Assembly (NCBI GenBank): GCA_030426005.1
Contig: JAUHZM010000012.1
Span: forward strand, 1-21,710
Length of the DNA stretch: 21,710 bases
Direction of reading: 5' to 3'
Source of the DNA: Gammaproteobacteria bacterium
GTDB taxonomy: Bacteria; Pseudomonadota; Gammaproteobacteria; Arenicellales; Arenicellaceae
The translations under genes and the position numbers were made by a program. Below, one piece after another: positions 7,453 through 16,567 of the stretch. Position 1 is the stretch's first letter, and every line of letters begins with the position of its first letter. The notes below the pieces were generated by a model, which saw only the letters and a program-made list of their open reading frames with translations, was not told the DNA's origin and did no database searches.

Positions 7453-9052
7453 TCGGTGCCACCGGCTTAAGGTCCATATGACGAGAAAGGTAGAGGATCA
7501 GCGCGATCACCGGCAGACCTAAGGCGCTGGCGAAAAGAAAGAAGTTGGTGTAACCAAACATGTCCACCAAGGTACCCGAATAACCACCCAGAAACTTGGG
7601 GATTAGGGTCATGATAGAGCTGAATAAAGAATACTGCGTTGCGGTAAATGAGATGTTGGTCAAGCTGGATAGCCAGGCGATAAACGCGATCAACGCGATG
7701 CCTTGCGTGAGATTGTCCATAATAATCACAATGGTCAACTCACGCGGTAGCGTCACACTGGTCCAGCCACTCCAACCTTCGCTGAACGAAAAGCTTGGCA
7801 GCGGAATCGCTAGGTAATTGAACTGGTCGCCGACCACAGTCAGCCACACAAATAACAAATTGGTGAGCACCACCAGTACTGCGCCCAATAGCAAACTTCG
7901 CAATACGCCGATCTTCAAAGCGAGAAAGCCACCCAGAAAGCTGCCGAGGATGGTCATCAACACGCCAAAAACCTTAGTCACACTGGCGATCTCAGACTTG
8001 GAGTACCCCATATCTTGGTAGAACACATTGGCGATAATACCCAGCACAATATCCGAAATCCGGTAACAGCCAACTAAAATTAACACCCAAACCGCCAAAG
8101 CACCGTAACGTTTGAGAAAATCTTTAATCGGCGCAACGTAGCCCTGATCCACCATATCAGGATTAGCGAACTCCAAGCGCAAGCTCATGCGCGCAACCCA
8201 ATACGCTACCACCAGCGCGACACCCAATACCAACGCGCCGTAGATAAATGAGATCAGGTGTTGCACGCCACCATCAGCCAGAATCGGCGCGCTTGGTGCC
8301 AGCCAAAACACCGCCACGGCGGCCATCACCGAGACCACAAATACCTCGGTAAAACGCAGATAGTCTTTGGTTGGGTATGGATAATCCACGCCCTCATGCT
8401 CGGGTTCGCGCACCGTCAAGGTAGTCAGCACACCGACCAACATAAAGGCCGCCATACAAAAATAGGTATTACGCCACGCCTCATAGGAATACACATCAGT
8501 GGTACTGCCGAAGTACTCTGCCAGATACAACGCCCCGGCACCGGCCACAATCATCGCCACGCGATACCCAGTCAAATAGGTCGACCCCAAAATCGCTTGC
8601 ATTCGTGCATTGGACGACTCAATCCGAAACGCATCGATAACAACATCCTGAGTGGCAGACGAAAAACCCAACAGCACGGCTGCCAGCGCCATGGCCACCA
8701 GACTGTGTTGCGGGTCAATATTGGCCATCCAGCAAATCGCGCCAATGACCGCCAACTGCGAGACCAATAACCAACCACGACGACGCCCAAGCAGTTTGCT
8801 CAGAATCGGTACCGGCACCTTGTCAATCAGAGGTGCCCACATAAATTTAAATGAGTAACCGAGTGCCGCCCAACTAAAATACGTGACCGACGACTTTTCG
8901 ACCCCGGCCTCCCGCAACCACAAGGACAAACTCGAGAAAATAAGCAGGATCGGGATCCCCGCCGAGAATCCCAACAACAACATGATCCATACTGGTTTTT
9001 CTCGCCACCAGCGGATCGGTGCTTGCGTCTCGTCGTGCGTTATCGAAGCCAC
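7439..9052 (-). CDS. ampG: AmpG-type muropeptide permease (MFS)
   Basis: AmpG imports GlcNAc-anhydroMurNAc peptides released from peptidoglycan into the cytoplasm for recycling, and in some species for beta-lactamase induction. The 537-residue product has the AmpG signature at the N-terminus (GFSAGIPILLIFSSLSLWLREAG) and in the first loop (YFSWAALGYSFKFMWAPLID). It also has SSATQDVVIDAFRIE, and many hydrophobic helices suggest 12-14 membrane spans. It is somewhat longer than E. coli AmpG (about 490). The start is GTG at 9052, with AAGGCGAG just upstream inside the end of the exonuclease gene. The 12-base gap to that gene suggests one transcript. No ampD, nagZ or ampR is seen here. A related solute for this MFS subfamily cannot be excluded. 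Confidence 0.88.
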   Translation of the reverse strand: MASITHDETQAPIRWWREKPVWIMLLLGFSAGIPILLIFSSLSLWLREAGVEKSSVTYFSWAALGYSFKFMWAPLIDKVPVPILSKLLGRRRGWLLVSQLAVIGAICWMANIDPQHSLVAMALAAVLLGFSSATQDVVIDAFRIESSNARMQAILGSTYLTGYRVAMIVAGAGALYLAEYFGSTTDVYSYEAWRNTYFCMAAFMLVGVLTTLTVREPEHEGVDYPYPTKDYLRFTEVFVVSVMAAVAVFWLAPSAPILADGGVQHLISFIYGALVLGVALVVAYWVARMSLRLEFANPDMVDQGYVAPIKDFLKRYGALAVWVLILVGCYRISDIVLGIIANVFYQDMGYSKSEIASVTKVFGVLMTILGSFLGGFLALKIGVLRSLLLGAVLVVLTNLLFVWLTVVGDQFNYLAIPLPSFSFSEGWSGWTSVTLPRELTIVIIMDNLTQGIALIAFIAWLSSLTNISFTATQYSLFSSIMTLIPKFLGGYSGTLVDMFGYTNFFLFASALGLPVIALILYLSRHMDLKPVAPIKAG

Positions 9053-9064
9053 GGGCGGCTCGCC

Positions 9065-9880
9065 TTACAAATCGTATTCAATGGTCAGTGGTGCGTGATC
9101 CGAAAACCGCTGTTCTTTATAAATGTGCGCCGAACCTGGGACCACTTTGTCTTTCAAATTGTCAGTAATCACATGGTAGTCGATCCGCCACCCGGTGTTA
9201 TTTGCCCAGGCTTGACCGCGGTTTGACCACCAAGTGTATTGTTCAATCTCCTGATTGATAATACGAAAGGCATCATGAAACCCCGCGTTACCACGGACCG
9301 TGTCAGCGGTTTCACTCTCGGATTCACCGAACAACCAGTCCATCCATTGTCGCTCTTCGGGTAAAAAGCCAGAGTTCTTTTGGTTGCCTCGCCAGTTCTT
9401 GATGTCGGCTTTTTTGTGCGCGATGTTCCAGTCACCACAAATAATGTATTTACGACCAGATGCGGCTATTTCGGCTAAACGTGCTTCGAAACGCGCCATC
9501 AGCTCGATCTTAAACGCCTGCCGCTCATCCTTGCTAGAGCCCGAAGGCATATACAATGACACCACACTCAGATCGCCAAAATCCGCTTGGATATAGCGCC
9601 CTTCGCTATCCACATCGGCAAACCCGTCACCAAGACCAACATGCACGGCATCCGGTTCTTGTCGGCAATGCAGACCAACCCCGCTGTAGCCTTTCTTTTC
9701 TGCTGAGTGGAAAAACGTGTGGTATCCCTCTGGGTGATACGGCGCGCCCTCGATTTGATCGGGCTGTGCTTTAAGTTCCTGCAAACACACCACATCGGCG
9801 TCCATGGTTTGCAGCCAATCATACATCCCTTTACGTGCTGCGGCGCGAATGCCATTAACATTGATCGATATTACTTTCAT
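9065..9880 (-). CDS. xthA: Exodeoxyribonuclease III (AP endonuclease, ExoIII/XthA family)
   Basis: ExoIII cuts DNA 5' to abasic sites and removes 3'-blocking groups in base excision repair. The 271-residue product fits the family (E. coli 268). The metal and catalytic residues are all visible: Asn7 (INVNGIR), Glu35 (LQELK), Tyr110 (SLYMPSG), Asp150 and Asn152 (GDWN), Asp234 (WRIDY), and Asp261-His262 (SDHAPL). In Pseudomonas the same place next to pyrE is held by Crc, an ExoIII relative that lost nuclease activity and acts with Hfq in catabolite repression. The complete active site here favours a real nuclease. The gene is divergent from pyrE, with 65 bases between start codons, and is followed by ampG on the same strand. 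Confidence 0.92.
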   Translation of the reverse strand: MKVISINVNGIRAAARKGMYDWLQTMDADVVCLQELKAQPDQIEGAPYHPEGYHTFFHSAEKKGYSGVGLHCRQEPDAVHVGLGDGFADVDSEGRYIQADFGDLSVVSLYMPSGSSKDERQAFKIELMARFEARLAEIAASGRKYIICGDWNIAHKKADIKNWRGNQKNSGFLPEERQWMDWLFGESESETADTVRGNAGFHDAFRIINQEIEQYTWWSNRGQAWANNTGWRIDYHVITDNLKDKVVPGSAHIYKEQRFSDHAPLTIEYDL

Positions 9881-9945
9881 GATTTTGAGTGGCGAATTTT
9901 GTGTCAGCGGGTATCATACTTGAATTGCCACAAAGATTAATGACT

Positions 9946-10605
9946 ATGCTTCCATACCAAGAACAATTTATCGATTTTGCGCTCAATACCGGCGTACTTC
10001 GATTCGGCGAATTCAAACTCAAGTCTGGCCGCACCAGCCCTTACTTCTTCAACACTGGGCTCTTTAACAGTGGTGCGACCATGCTGCAATTCAGTCGCTA
10101 CTTCGCGACCAGCATCGAACATTCTGATATCGAGTTCGACGTGTTGTTTGGCCCAGCGTACAAAGGCATCACCTTATCTTGTGCGGTTGCGATGGCGCTG
10201 TCGGAAGCATCCGGCAAGGAAATCCCATTTGCGTTCAATCGCAAAGAAAAGAAAGACCACGGTGAAGGTGGCAATATGGTTGGCGCAGAACTGCAGGGCC
10301 GAGTCGCCATCATCGACGACGTCATCACGGCCGGCACGGCCATCCGCGAATCAGTCGCCTTGATTGAGGCCACTGGTGCGAAGCCGTCTGCCGTGTTCCT
10401 AGCGCTGGACCGTCAGGAGAAAGGGCAAAAAGACGGCGAAGTCACCGAGATGTCAGCGATCCAACAGGTCGAAGCGGAATTCGGTATTCCAGTTAAAGCC
10501 ATCGCCACGCTGGATGATTTAATCGAATACTTAAAACAGCGTCCGGAACAAGCCGAGAACTTGGACCGCATGCACGCCTATCGCGAGACCTACGGAATCC
10601 AATAG
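9946..10605 (+). CDS. pyrE: Orotate phosphoribosyltransferase
   Basis: PyrE joins orotate to PRPP to give orotidine 5'-phosphate, the fifth step of pyrimidine synthesis. With the ATG at 9946 the product is 219 residues, close to the usual 213. Its N-terminus (MLPYQEQFIDFALNTGVLRFG) lines up with the E. coli protein. Visible elements are KSGRTSPYFFN at 26-36, the flexible catalytic loop RKEKKDHGEGG at 99-109, and the PRPP-binding motif VAIIDDVITAGTA at 120-132. ATGs at 9940 and further upstream at 9889 are in frame but add residues unlike the family. No good ribosome binding site is seen at any of them. It is followed after 20 bases by cca on the same strand, so the two may be co-transcribed. 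Confidence 0.95.
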   Translation: MLPYQEQFIDFALNTGVLRFGEFKLKSGRTSPYFFNTGLFNSGATMLQFSRYFATSIEHSDIEFDVLFGPAYKGITLSCAVAMALSEASGKEIPFAFNRKEKKDHGEGGNMVGAELQGRVAIIDDVITAGTAIRESVALIEATGAKPSAVFLALDRQEKGQKDGEVTEMSAIQQVEAEFGIPVKAIATLDDLIEYLKQRPEQAENLDRMHAYRETYGIQ

Positions 10606-10625
10606 GTCCTGTCGTACAGATTTCC

Positions 10626-11855
10626 ATGAGCAGCATCAAGAAGTACCTGGTTGGCGGCGCAATTCGCGATCGCCTTCTGGGCCGAGAGGTATTGGACCGC
10701 GACTGGGTGGTGGTTGGCGCCACACCTGAACGCATGGTCGAACTGGGCTATTTACCGGTCGGTAAGGATTTTCCGGTGTTTATCGATCGCGACAGCGGCG
10801 AAGAACACGCTCTTGCGCGCACCGAACGTAAAACGGCCAAGGGCTATCAAGGCTTTCAGTTCAATGCATCGCCTGACATCACCTTAGAGCAAGATCTGCA
10901 ACGCCGCGACCTGACCATTAACGCCATGGCCGAGGATGAAGCCGGTGTGATTATTGATCCATTTCAAGGTCAGCAGGATTTGCAAGACGGCGTTCTGCGG
11001 CATGTGTCGGAGGCCTTCGTGGAAGACCCGGTTCGCGTGTTACGCACCGCGCGATTCGCGGCGCGCTTTAAATTTAAGGTTGCCGCCGAAACTCAGGCGC
11101 TGATGAGCGAGATGGTCGCGAATGGCGAAGTCGACGCGCTGGTGCCGGAACGCGTTTGGGCGGAGATGCGCAAAGCACTTGATACCGATGCGCCACAAAT
11201 ATTCTTCCAGGTACTGCGTGACTGCGGTGCATTGGCACGCGTATTGCCCGAGATTGATGCGTTGTTTGGCATTCCACAAACCGCCAAGTACCACCCTGAA
11301 GTAGACACCGGCATTCACACCATGATGGTGGTAGAACAGGCTGTTCGACTAAGTGATGACCCATTAGTTCGGTTTGCATCACTCGTGCATGACTTAGGCA
11401 AAGCAGAAACGCCGAAGGATGAATTACCGTCGCACAAAGGTCATGAGCAGCGTGGTTTACCGGTGGTTCGTTCCCTGTGTGCCCGTTTGCGCGTACCGAA
11501 AAAGTTCCAATCTTTGGCTCTGGCTGTCTCTGAATATCACTTACACATGCACAAAATGTTTGAGCTGCGACCTCAAACGATTCTTGCCATGCTCGAGAAC
11601 ACACGCAGCCTGATGGACGATGAGCGGGCACAACAGATCGCCTTGTGCTGTATTGCCGATGCGCGTGGCAGAACGGGTTTCGAAGACCGAGATTACCGAC
11701 AAGCCGACCTATTTCTTCGCTTCCAACAGGCCGCCAAACAAGTAGATGCTGGGGCCTTAGCGCGAGGGTTAACGGACGGCAAAAAGATTCAACAAAAAGT
11801 GCACCGAGCCAGGCTGGATGCGATTAAAGCGGTGCCTCGCGGCGTGCCGAATTAA
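10626..11855 (+). CDS. cca: Multifunctional CCA-adding tRNA nucleotidyltransferase with HD phosphohydrolase domain
   Basis: This enzyme adds or repairs the CCA end of tRNAs without a template. Its HD domain gives the 2'-phosphatase, nucleotidase and cyclic phosphodiesterase activities known for the E. coli enzyme. The 409-residue product (E. coli 412) is collinear with it. It has GGAIRDRLLG at 10-19 and the metal-binding DRD at 24-26. ARTERK in the palm, RRDLTINA near residue 93, EDPVRVLRTARFAARF after that, and the HD motif HDLGK at 255-259 follow. It begins 20 bases after pyrE. The last 32 bases overlap the end of the convergent six-TM protein gene at 11824-11855. Confidence 0.95.
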   Translation: MSSIKKYLVGGAIRDRLLGREVLDRDWVVVGATPERMVELGYLPVGKDFPVFIDRDSGEEHALARTERKTAKGYQGFQFNASPDITLEQDLQRRDLTINAMAEDEAGVIIDPFQGQQDLQDGVLRHVSEAFVEDPVRVLRTARFAARFKFKVAAETQALMSEMVANGEVDALVPERVWAEMRKALDTDAPQIFFQVLRDCGALARVLPEIDALFGIPQTAKYHPEVDTGIHTMMVVEQAVRLSDDPLVRFASLVHDLGKAETPKDELPSHKGHEQRGLPVVRSLCARLRVPKKFQSLALAVSEYHLHMHKMFELRPQTILAMLENTRSLMDDERAQQIALCCIADARGRTGFEDRDYRQADLFLRFQQAAKQVDAGALARGLTDGKKIQQKVHRARLDAIKAVPRGVPN

Positions 11856-12375
11856 AAATCAGCGCCGCGCCCAGCACTTCAATCACACCGCCAACAAAGG
11901 TGCCAACTATAAATTCTGCGTCTAAAACGAAACAGGCCGCGCCGCTGGCCGCTAAAAGGCCACCGATCACCCAGTAGCTTCGCATTCCATAGAGTGATGA
12001 GAACATTAGGTAGCGACCACCAATAATCAACAACATCACCGGGTAGAAATACTGATTGTTGATTTGCAACATTGAAAACGCCAGAAACAAGCCGATAAAC
12101 AACAGAATCGTGGTTTCCAGTGCCAACGGCAACAAAGGATTTCCGGGCGTATGCGTGCCACTGCGGCCCAACAATTTTGCCAGCACACTGCCGAGTGGAT
12201 GAATCGCCATACCACCAACGAACAAGGTCAGGACACTGGCCTGTTGTGATACCAGCAGACCAACCACACCAGCCAGTAGCCACACCAAACCGGAAACCAA
12301 CATGCCTGGCGCACCACCAAAATAGCCTGTGCGCATGTCTTGCTGTGCGGCTTTAAATTCCATTGTGTTGCTCAT
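11824..12375 (-). CDS. Six-TM integral membrane protein, possibly DUF7010 family
   Basis: A 183-residue hydrophobic protein with about six predicted membrane helices, near residues 22-42, 48-68, 83-103, 109-127, 134-152 and 156-174. A short polar N-terminus contains QQDMRTGYFGGAPG. A polar loop, LLGRSGTHTPGNPL at about 68-81, is likely the conserved functional part. I associate this pattern with the uncharacterised DUF7010 family, from memory and with moderate certainty. No enzymatic motif is seen. It is the last gene of the long uppP operon: its start lies 27 bases past the stop of the beta-helix gene, and its 3' end overlaps cca by 32 bases. Confidence 0.72.
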   Translation of the reverse strand: MSNTMEFKAAQQDMRTGYFGGAPGMLVSGLVWLLAGVVGLLVSQQASVLTLFVGGMAIHPLGSVLAKLLGRSGTHTPGNPLLPLALETTILLFIGLFLAFSMLQINNQYFYPVMLLIIGGRYLMFSSLYGMRSYWVIGGLLAASGAACFVLDAEFIVGTFVGGVIEVLGAALIFNSARREAPL

Positions 12376-12402
12376 TGTTAGTGCGGAATCGCCGGTACCG
12401 GA

Positions 12403-13818
12403 TCATCGTAGACACGCGGTCGTCCACGGCGAGGAAGACAACGGCAAAACCACGGGCTCACCGTTGTGTGTATTGCCTTCGGCGCGCCCGGTAGTCTGTC
12501 GAATTCGATACGACCAACAATACCGCGGGCTGCCAGGATTTGGGTGCGTTGACGTCTGATTATCAATCACCACCGCATTGTCAAATTCATTTAAGGCCAG
12601 AAAATAGCCTGACCAGACATTGCGGCGAATGTCCGCATCGGCACTTTTGTACATATACATACCACAGCCATTGCAGACATTATCGTGCACGTAGGTGACT
12701 TCGTTATGCCCTTTTGGCCCGCCGCTGGAATACTGAATATAGCCCAGCAAGCCATTAGCCGAGCGGCTCAACATGGTGATACGGTTGTGTGCGATCACAT
12801 GACTGGTTTTATGCCAAGTCACAATCGGCCCATCCACATAGGTGTTGCCAGCGCCCTGTTCCATCACATTGTCGATGATAAAGGTATTGCGCCCCGTGCT
12901 GCTAACGATGTCGCCGCCACGATTATGATGAAAGTAATTTTTGCGAATCACAATGTCACGGTCACGCCGCCCTGCACCTTCAATATCGATTCCAAACTGG
13001 GGCGCAGTGCCTTTGATATGATGAATCTCATTGTTCTCAATTAGCACGCGCAAGCTTCCAACCAGCGAAATCCCCTGTCGACGATTATTAAAAATATTGT
13101 TATTGCGAATCGTGATATCGGTCGCCTCATCCAGTAACAACAAGCCGTCACCGGTCAAATCACGAATCACCATATTCTCAACCAACACGCGCCGGCTGCC
13201 ACTCCAGATACAGATCCCGTGCCCTTCATCGTGCGCAGTGCCACCATCCGAACTACGTGGTGTGTACTGGTGCGTGGCCCGATCGCCGACGATGGTCCCA
13301 CCCTGAATCGTTACATTCTGCTCACCACTGACGCGAAGCACACAGTAGTTCCACCTGTTGTTGGCCGCCATGCGCAACACGGTATTGGAACTCAGCACCA
13401 AGCGCATATTGCTGTGCAAGTCGAGCCCCTGTTGATAGATCGCGTTTCCGTACTTGCCCAATAGATACTGCCCGTTTGGAATGACTACCTGGTTGAAGCC
13501 CTCAGCATCGGCCCAGTCTAAGGCCGCTTGCAGACCGTCAGTGGTGGCCACCGGGTTGCGCCCGTCATTCGGGATATTCCAACGTGTCAATTCAACCGTG
13601 TAGGAATTGACTGGCATATGTGTTGGGAGTTGAACCTTGAAGTCGATCGGCACTGGCAGTGTTTTCACACCACTGAGAATGGCGGGCAGCACCGTCAACA
13701 TAAAATCGTCATCGTCACTCTGTGCCTGCACCGACGATTGGGTTGCCAGCATTAGCAGGCAAACAGCAAGCGGAAAATGCCGTCTAAGGTGCCAAGACAA
13801 TCGAGCAAATACCGTCAT
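12403..13818 (-). CDS. Secreted right-handed parallel beta-helix repeat protein
   Basis: A 471-residue protein with a Sec signal peptide (cleavage likely after SVQA, residue 32), then an Asp-rich start to the mature protein. Residues about 85-140 look like the capping start of a pectate-lyase-type fold (DGLQAALDWADAEGFNQVVIPNGQYLL). From about 145 to 400 there are repeating short beta turns of the NosD/PbH1 type. Examples are NVTIQGGTIVGD, RVLVENMVIRDL, DITIRNNNIFNN, RVLIENNEIHHI and DIVIRKNYFHHN. Such proteins are often polysaccharide lyases, epimerases or surface binding proteins. I see no residues that decide between these. It starts two bases after the stop of the dipeptidase gene, so translation is likely coupled, which suggests a shared envelope or extracellular role. 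Confidence 0.8.
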   Translation of the reverse strand: MTVFARLSWHLRRHFPLAVCLLMLATQSSVQAQSDDDDFMLTVLPAILSGVKTLPVPIDFKVQLPTHMPVNSYTVELTRWNIPNDGRNPVATTDGLQAALDWADAEGFNQVVIPNGQYLLGKYGNAIYQQGLDLHSNMRLVLSSNTVLRMAANNRWNYCVLRVSGEQNVTIQGGTIVGDRATHQYTPRSSDGGTAHDEGHGICIWSGSRRVLVENMVIRDLTGDGLLLLDEATDITIRNNNIFNNRRQGISLVGSLRVLIENNEIHHIKGTAPQFGIDIEGAGRRDRDIVIRKNYFHHNRGGDIVSSTGRNTFIIDNVMEQGAGNTYVDGPIVTWHKTSHVIAHNRITMLSRSANGLLGYIQYSSGGPKGHNEVTYVHDNVCNGCGMYMYKSADADIRRNVWSGYFLALNEFDNAVVIDNQTSTHPNPGSPRYCWSYRIRQTTGRAEGNTHNGEPVVLPLSSSPWTTACLR

Positions 13819-13820
13819 TG

Positions 13821-14996
13821 CTACTCGGGCAAATAACGCCCCAAAAAGCGCGCCATATTTTCGCCCATCACTTGGCGTATTTGCATTTCATTGAGACCAT
13901 TGGCGAGCAGGGCATCCGTTATTGCCGCAAGCTCGCTGGTATCAAAACCCGTCGTTACCGTGCCGTCAAAATCCGATCCCAGTGCAACATGTTCTGCACC
14001 GATCAATTTCACGCCATATACAATTGCCTCGGCTACTGACGCTGGAGTGACACCACAAGCCGCGGCATCCCAATATCCCACCGCAATCAATCCGCCACGG
14101 CTGGCGATCTGCTGCATTAAGTCGTCGGCAATATTCCTGCCAGTGTCGCAATGCCCTTTGAAACCAGTGTGGCTAATGACCACGGGGCGTTGCGCCATAC
14201 TCAATACGTCTCGCACCACAGCTTCAGACGAATGCGACAAATCGAGAATGATGTTCAGCTCTTCAATCTGTCGTACTACTGCACGACCAAAATCAGTTAA
14301 TCCAGCGCCACTAACGCCGTGCAGCGAACCGCCTAAGCGATTATCGAAAAAGTGTTGCAGGCTCATCATTCGAAAGCCGGCATTGTAAAAACGCTGAACA
14401 TTTTCAAGCTCGCCATCCAAGGCATGTGAGCCTTCAGTGCCCAGCAATGCACCGACTAACTGCGGCTCGGTCGCACGACGCGTTAGATAAGTTTTCAACT
14501 CGGCCTGCGTGCGCACGAACATGATGTCTTGTGGATTTTTATCGATGGTTTCTGCCAATCGCTCTGCTTGATACAAGGCACGCTCCGATAAACTGAACCA
14601 GGTTCGAAGTGGCCAACGCTGAACCAACACCAGCGAGGTAATATCGTCGTAGCTATCAGCATGGTTTTCCTGAATATTCAGTCCGCGCGGCGCTTTGGTC
14701 ACGGTAGTGAACATTTGCAGACCGACGTTCCCTGCTTGCAGTCGAGGAATATCAACATGGCCATAGTCATGCTGCTGATCCAAAGCACGACGCCACAACA
14801 AGCTGTCTGCATGCCAATCACCAACCAGAAGTTCGCTATGCAGTCGTTCAGCCTCTGCGGAGACAGCATACGGAGCGTGTTCAACCACCTGGTTAAGCTT
14901 TTTATCTACCATGGGTGGCGCCAACCAAAAGAACCCAACAAGCAGTATTAAAATCAGTCCTAGTACCGCTTTTACTACCCTTCGTCGCCGTGTCAT
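13821..14996 (-). CDS. Membrane-anchored M19 family (renal dipeptidase-like) dipeptidase
   Basis: M19 enzymes are binuclear zinc dipeptidases that often accept dipeptides with a D-residue at the C-terminus. The 391-residue product starts with a basic patch and one hydrophobic helix (about 7-26), so it should be anchored in the inner membrane with its catalytic domain in the periplasm. All metal ligands can be placed: His62 and Asp64 (DWHAD), the bridging Glu188 (GTEGSHAL), His255 (LDLSHSS), His276 (VISHTG) and Asp342 (GSDFDGT). It lies 10 bases after rmuC and 2 bases before the beta-helix gene. A role in trimming peptidoglycan-derived or environmental peptides is inferred from its family and from UppP in the same operon; no substrate can be read from the sequence. 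Confidence 0.88.
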   Translation of the reverse strand: MTRRRRVVKAVLGLILILLVGFFWLAPPMVDKKLNQVVEHAPYAVSAEAERLHSELLVGDWHADSLLWRRALDQQHDYGHVDIPRLQAGNVGLQMFTTVTKAPRGLNIQENHADSYDDITSLVLVQRWPLRTWFSLSERALYQAERLAETIDKNPQDIMFVRTQAELKTYLTRRATEPQLVGALLGTEGSHALDGELENVQRFYNAGFRMMSLQHFFDNRLGGSLHGVSGAGLTDFGRAVVRQIEELNIILDLSHSSEAVVRDVLSMAQRPVVISHTGFKGHCDTGRNIADDLMQQIASRGGLIAVGYWDAAACGVTPASVAEAIVYGVKLIGAEHVALGSDFDGTVTTGFDTSELAAITDALLANGLNEMQIRQVMGENMARFLGRYLPE

Positions 14997-15006
14997 TGAT
15001 GGTCGC

Positions 15007-16563
15007 TCACTCGTTATTATTATCGTCGTTAGGTTTAGAGTCGATGCGCTGTGCCGTTAATTTGGAGGTATCAAACTCAATGTGTGAGTGCTCCAACTCT
15101 GGCATGGTCTTGTTAGCTTTGGCTGACAGCTCATTAAAACGCTGTACTTTGCCCTGCAAACCTTGATTGCCTGACAGCGCAGTGACGGTTTGATTAAAAT
15201 GTGTGCTCGCGGTGTTGAGTGTTTTGCCGAGTTTCTCTAATCGCTCTGAGACCAGCACCACCGAGTTGTAGATATCACCAGCGCGTTCACCGAGTAAGCG
15301 CGCTTCTTTGTTGCTTCGGTCGAGCATCCACAAGTTGGCGACGGTGCGTAAAATTGGAATCAGCGTGGTGTGCGACACCAGAACCACATTGCGTGTATAG
15401 CCAAAACCGAACAGTTCGGTGTCGTGCTTTAAGGCTTCGATGTAAGCTGGCTCGACTGGCATAAACATCAGGATAAAGTCCGGACTGTGAACGCCATAGA
15501 GGTTGGTGTAGTCCTTCGAAGCCAGGTCTACAATGTGATTGCGAACCGCAGCCACGTGCGCTTTCATCGCCACGCTGCGCTCAGTGTCATCGGCACTGGA
15601 CGCCCGCTCGTAGGCGTTCAAGGACACCTTGCTGTCGATGACGATGCATTTATCACCAGGCAGTTTAATCAAATAATCGGTCTGCTTGCGACGTCCATTG
15701 TCGTCCACAAATGACGACTGTTTCTCGTAGTGATCGTGCTCCACCAGCCCGCTCATCTCCAATGTGCGCTCCAACTGCGCTTCGCCCCAAGCACCACGCT
15801 GTTGCGAACTTCCCTTTAGCGCACTGGTGAGATTATTCGCTTCATCGCGCATTTGAATGCCCATCTTCATGACATTCTCAATCTCGGTTTTAAGGCTAGT
15901 GTTACCCTTAACGGCTTCGTCGTGCACCTGATTGATGCGCTTTTGAAAACCGTCAATCTGCTCTTGCAAGGGCTTTAATAAGGCACCAACACCTTCCTTA
16001 TTTTGCTCCGCCAACATGGCCTGGCGTTCCCGAATGATCTCCTCAGAGACTACCTTGAACTCATTCTTCAGTTGCGCCTTTTGCGACTCAAACTGAACTT
16101 TGAGTTCCTGTAACTTCTCTTGCTCGGACTGAATACGCGCATTCTGCTCGCGCACGTCCGCTTCCAATCGCGCTACTTTACGCTGATAGTTCTCCAGCAT
16201 CTCACGCAGACCAAGTCGCTCTTTTTCGTTGGCGGAAAGTTGCGCTACTTTTTCATCCCGACTGCTTTTTAACTCGGCGGTTTCACTTGCTAACCGCGTA
16301 ATCTCCAGCGACGCCTTATCGGTTTTGTCCGCTAATTGCTGACGATCCAACTCCAGGTGCTCGATTTTTTGCGTCTGTGTGGCCAGGCTGATGGCTTGCG
16401 TTTGCGTTATTTCCGACAGGGCGTTCACACGTTTTTTGGCGCGTAGTGCCAGAAACAGCAAGCACACCAGCAAGATCAGCACTGAACCAACCAGCCAGTA
16501 AAGCGAAATCGCCTGGCTCAACCACTCAATACTGCGCTGCAACAACGGATGCGTATTGCTCAT
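15007..16563 (-). CDS. rmuC: DNA recombination protein RmuC
   Basis: RmuC limits recombination at inverted repeats in E. coli and is predicted to be a nuclease-like protein. The 518-residue product has one N-terminal membrane helix (about 19-40). A long coiled coil follows from about 45 to 230, rich in Glu, Gln, Lys and Leu. The RmuC domain runs from about 250 to 470, with RGAWGEAQLERTLEMSGL, DYLIKLPGDKCIVIDSKVSL and DFILMFMPVEPAYIEAL. The IDSKVSL region holds the Asp and Lys of the PD-(D/E)XK-like core. The tail ends in an acidic Asn-rich stretch (KPNDDNNNE). The gene begins 4 bases after the stop of the DUF2058 gene. Confidence 0.95.
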   Translation of the reverse strand: MSNTHPLLQRSIEWLSQAISLYWLVGSVLILLVCLLFLALRAKKRVNALSEITQTQAISLATQTQKIEHLELDRQQLADKTDKASLEITRLASETAELKSSRDEKVAQLSANEKERLGLREMLENYQRKVARLEADVREQNARIQSEQEKLQELKVQFESQKAQLKNEFKVVSEEIIRERQAMLAEQNKEGVGALLKPLQEQIDGFQKRINQVHDEAVKGNTSLKTEIENVMKMGIQMRDEANNLTSALKGSSQQRGAWGEAQLERTLEMSGLVEHDHYEKQSSFVDDNGRRKQTDYLIKLPGDKCIVIDSKVSLNAYERASSADDTERSVAMKAHVAAVRNHIVDLASKDYTNLYGVHSPDFILMFMPVEPAYIEALKHDTELFGFGYTRNVVLVSHTTLIPILRTVANLWMLDRSNKEARLLGERAGDIYNSVVLVSERLEKLGKTLNTASTHFNQTVTALSGNQGLQGKVQRFNELSAKANKTMPELEHSHIEFDTSKLTAQRIDSKPNDDNNNE

Positions 16564-16567
16564 CGGT

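Noticed and set aside
8258..8770. 170-codon plus-strand frame opposite ampG
   Set aside because: Very His- and Arg-rich product, typical of the strand opposite a membrane-protein gene, with no ribosome binding site or family likeness.
11074..11631. 185-codon minus-strand frame inside cca
   Set aside because: cca is collinear with the E. coli enzyme over its whole length, so this frame is a shadow.
13891..14388. 165-codon plus-strand frame opposite the dipeptidase gene
   Set aside because: The dipeptidase has all metal ligands in order. The opposite frame is Ser/Pro/Ala-rich and shows no motif.
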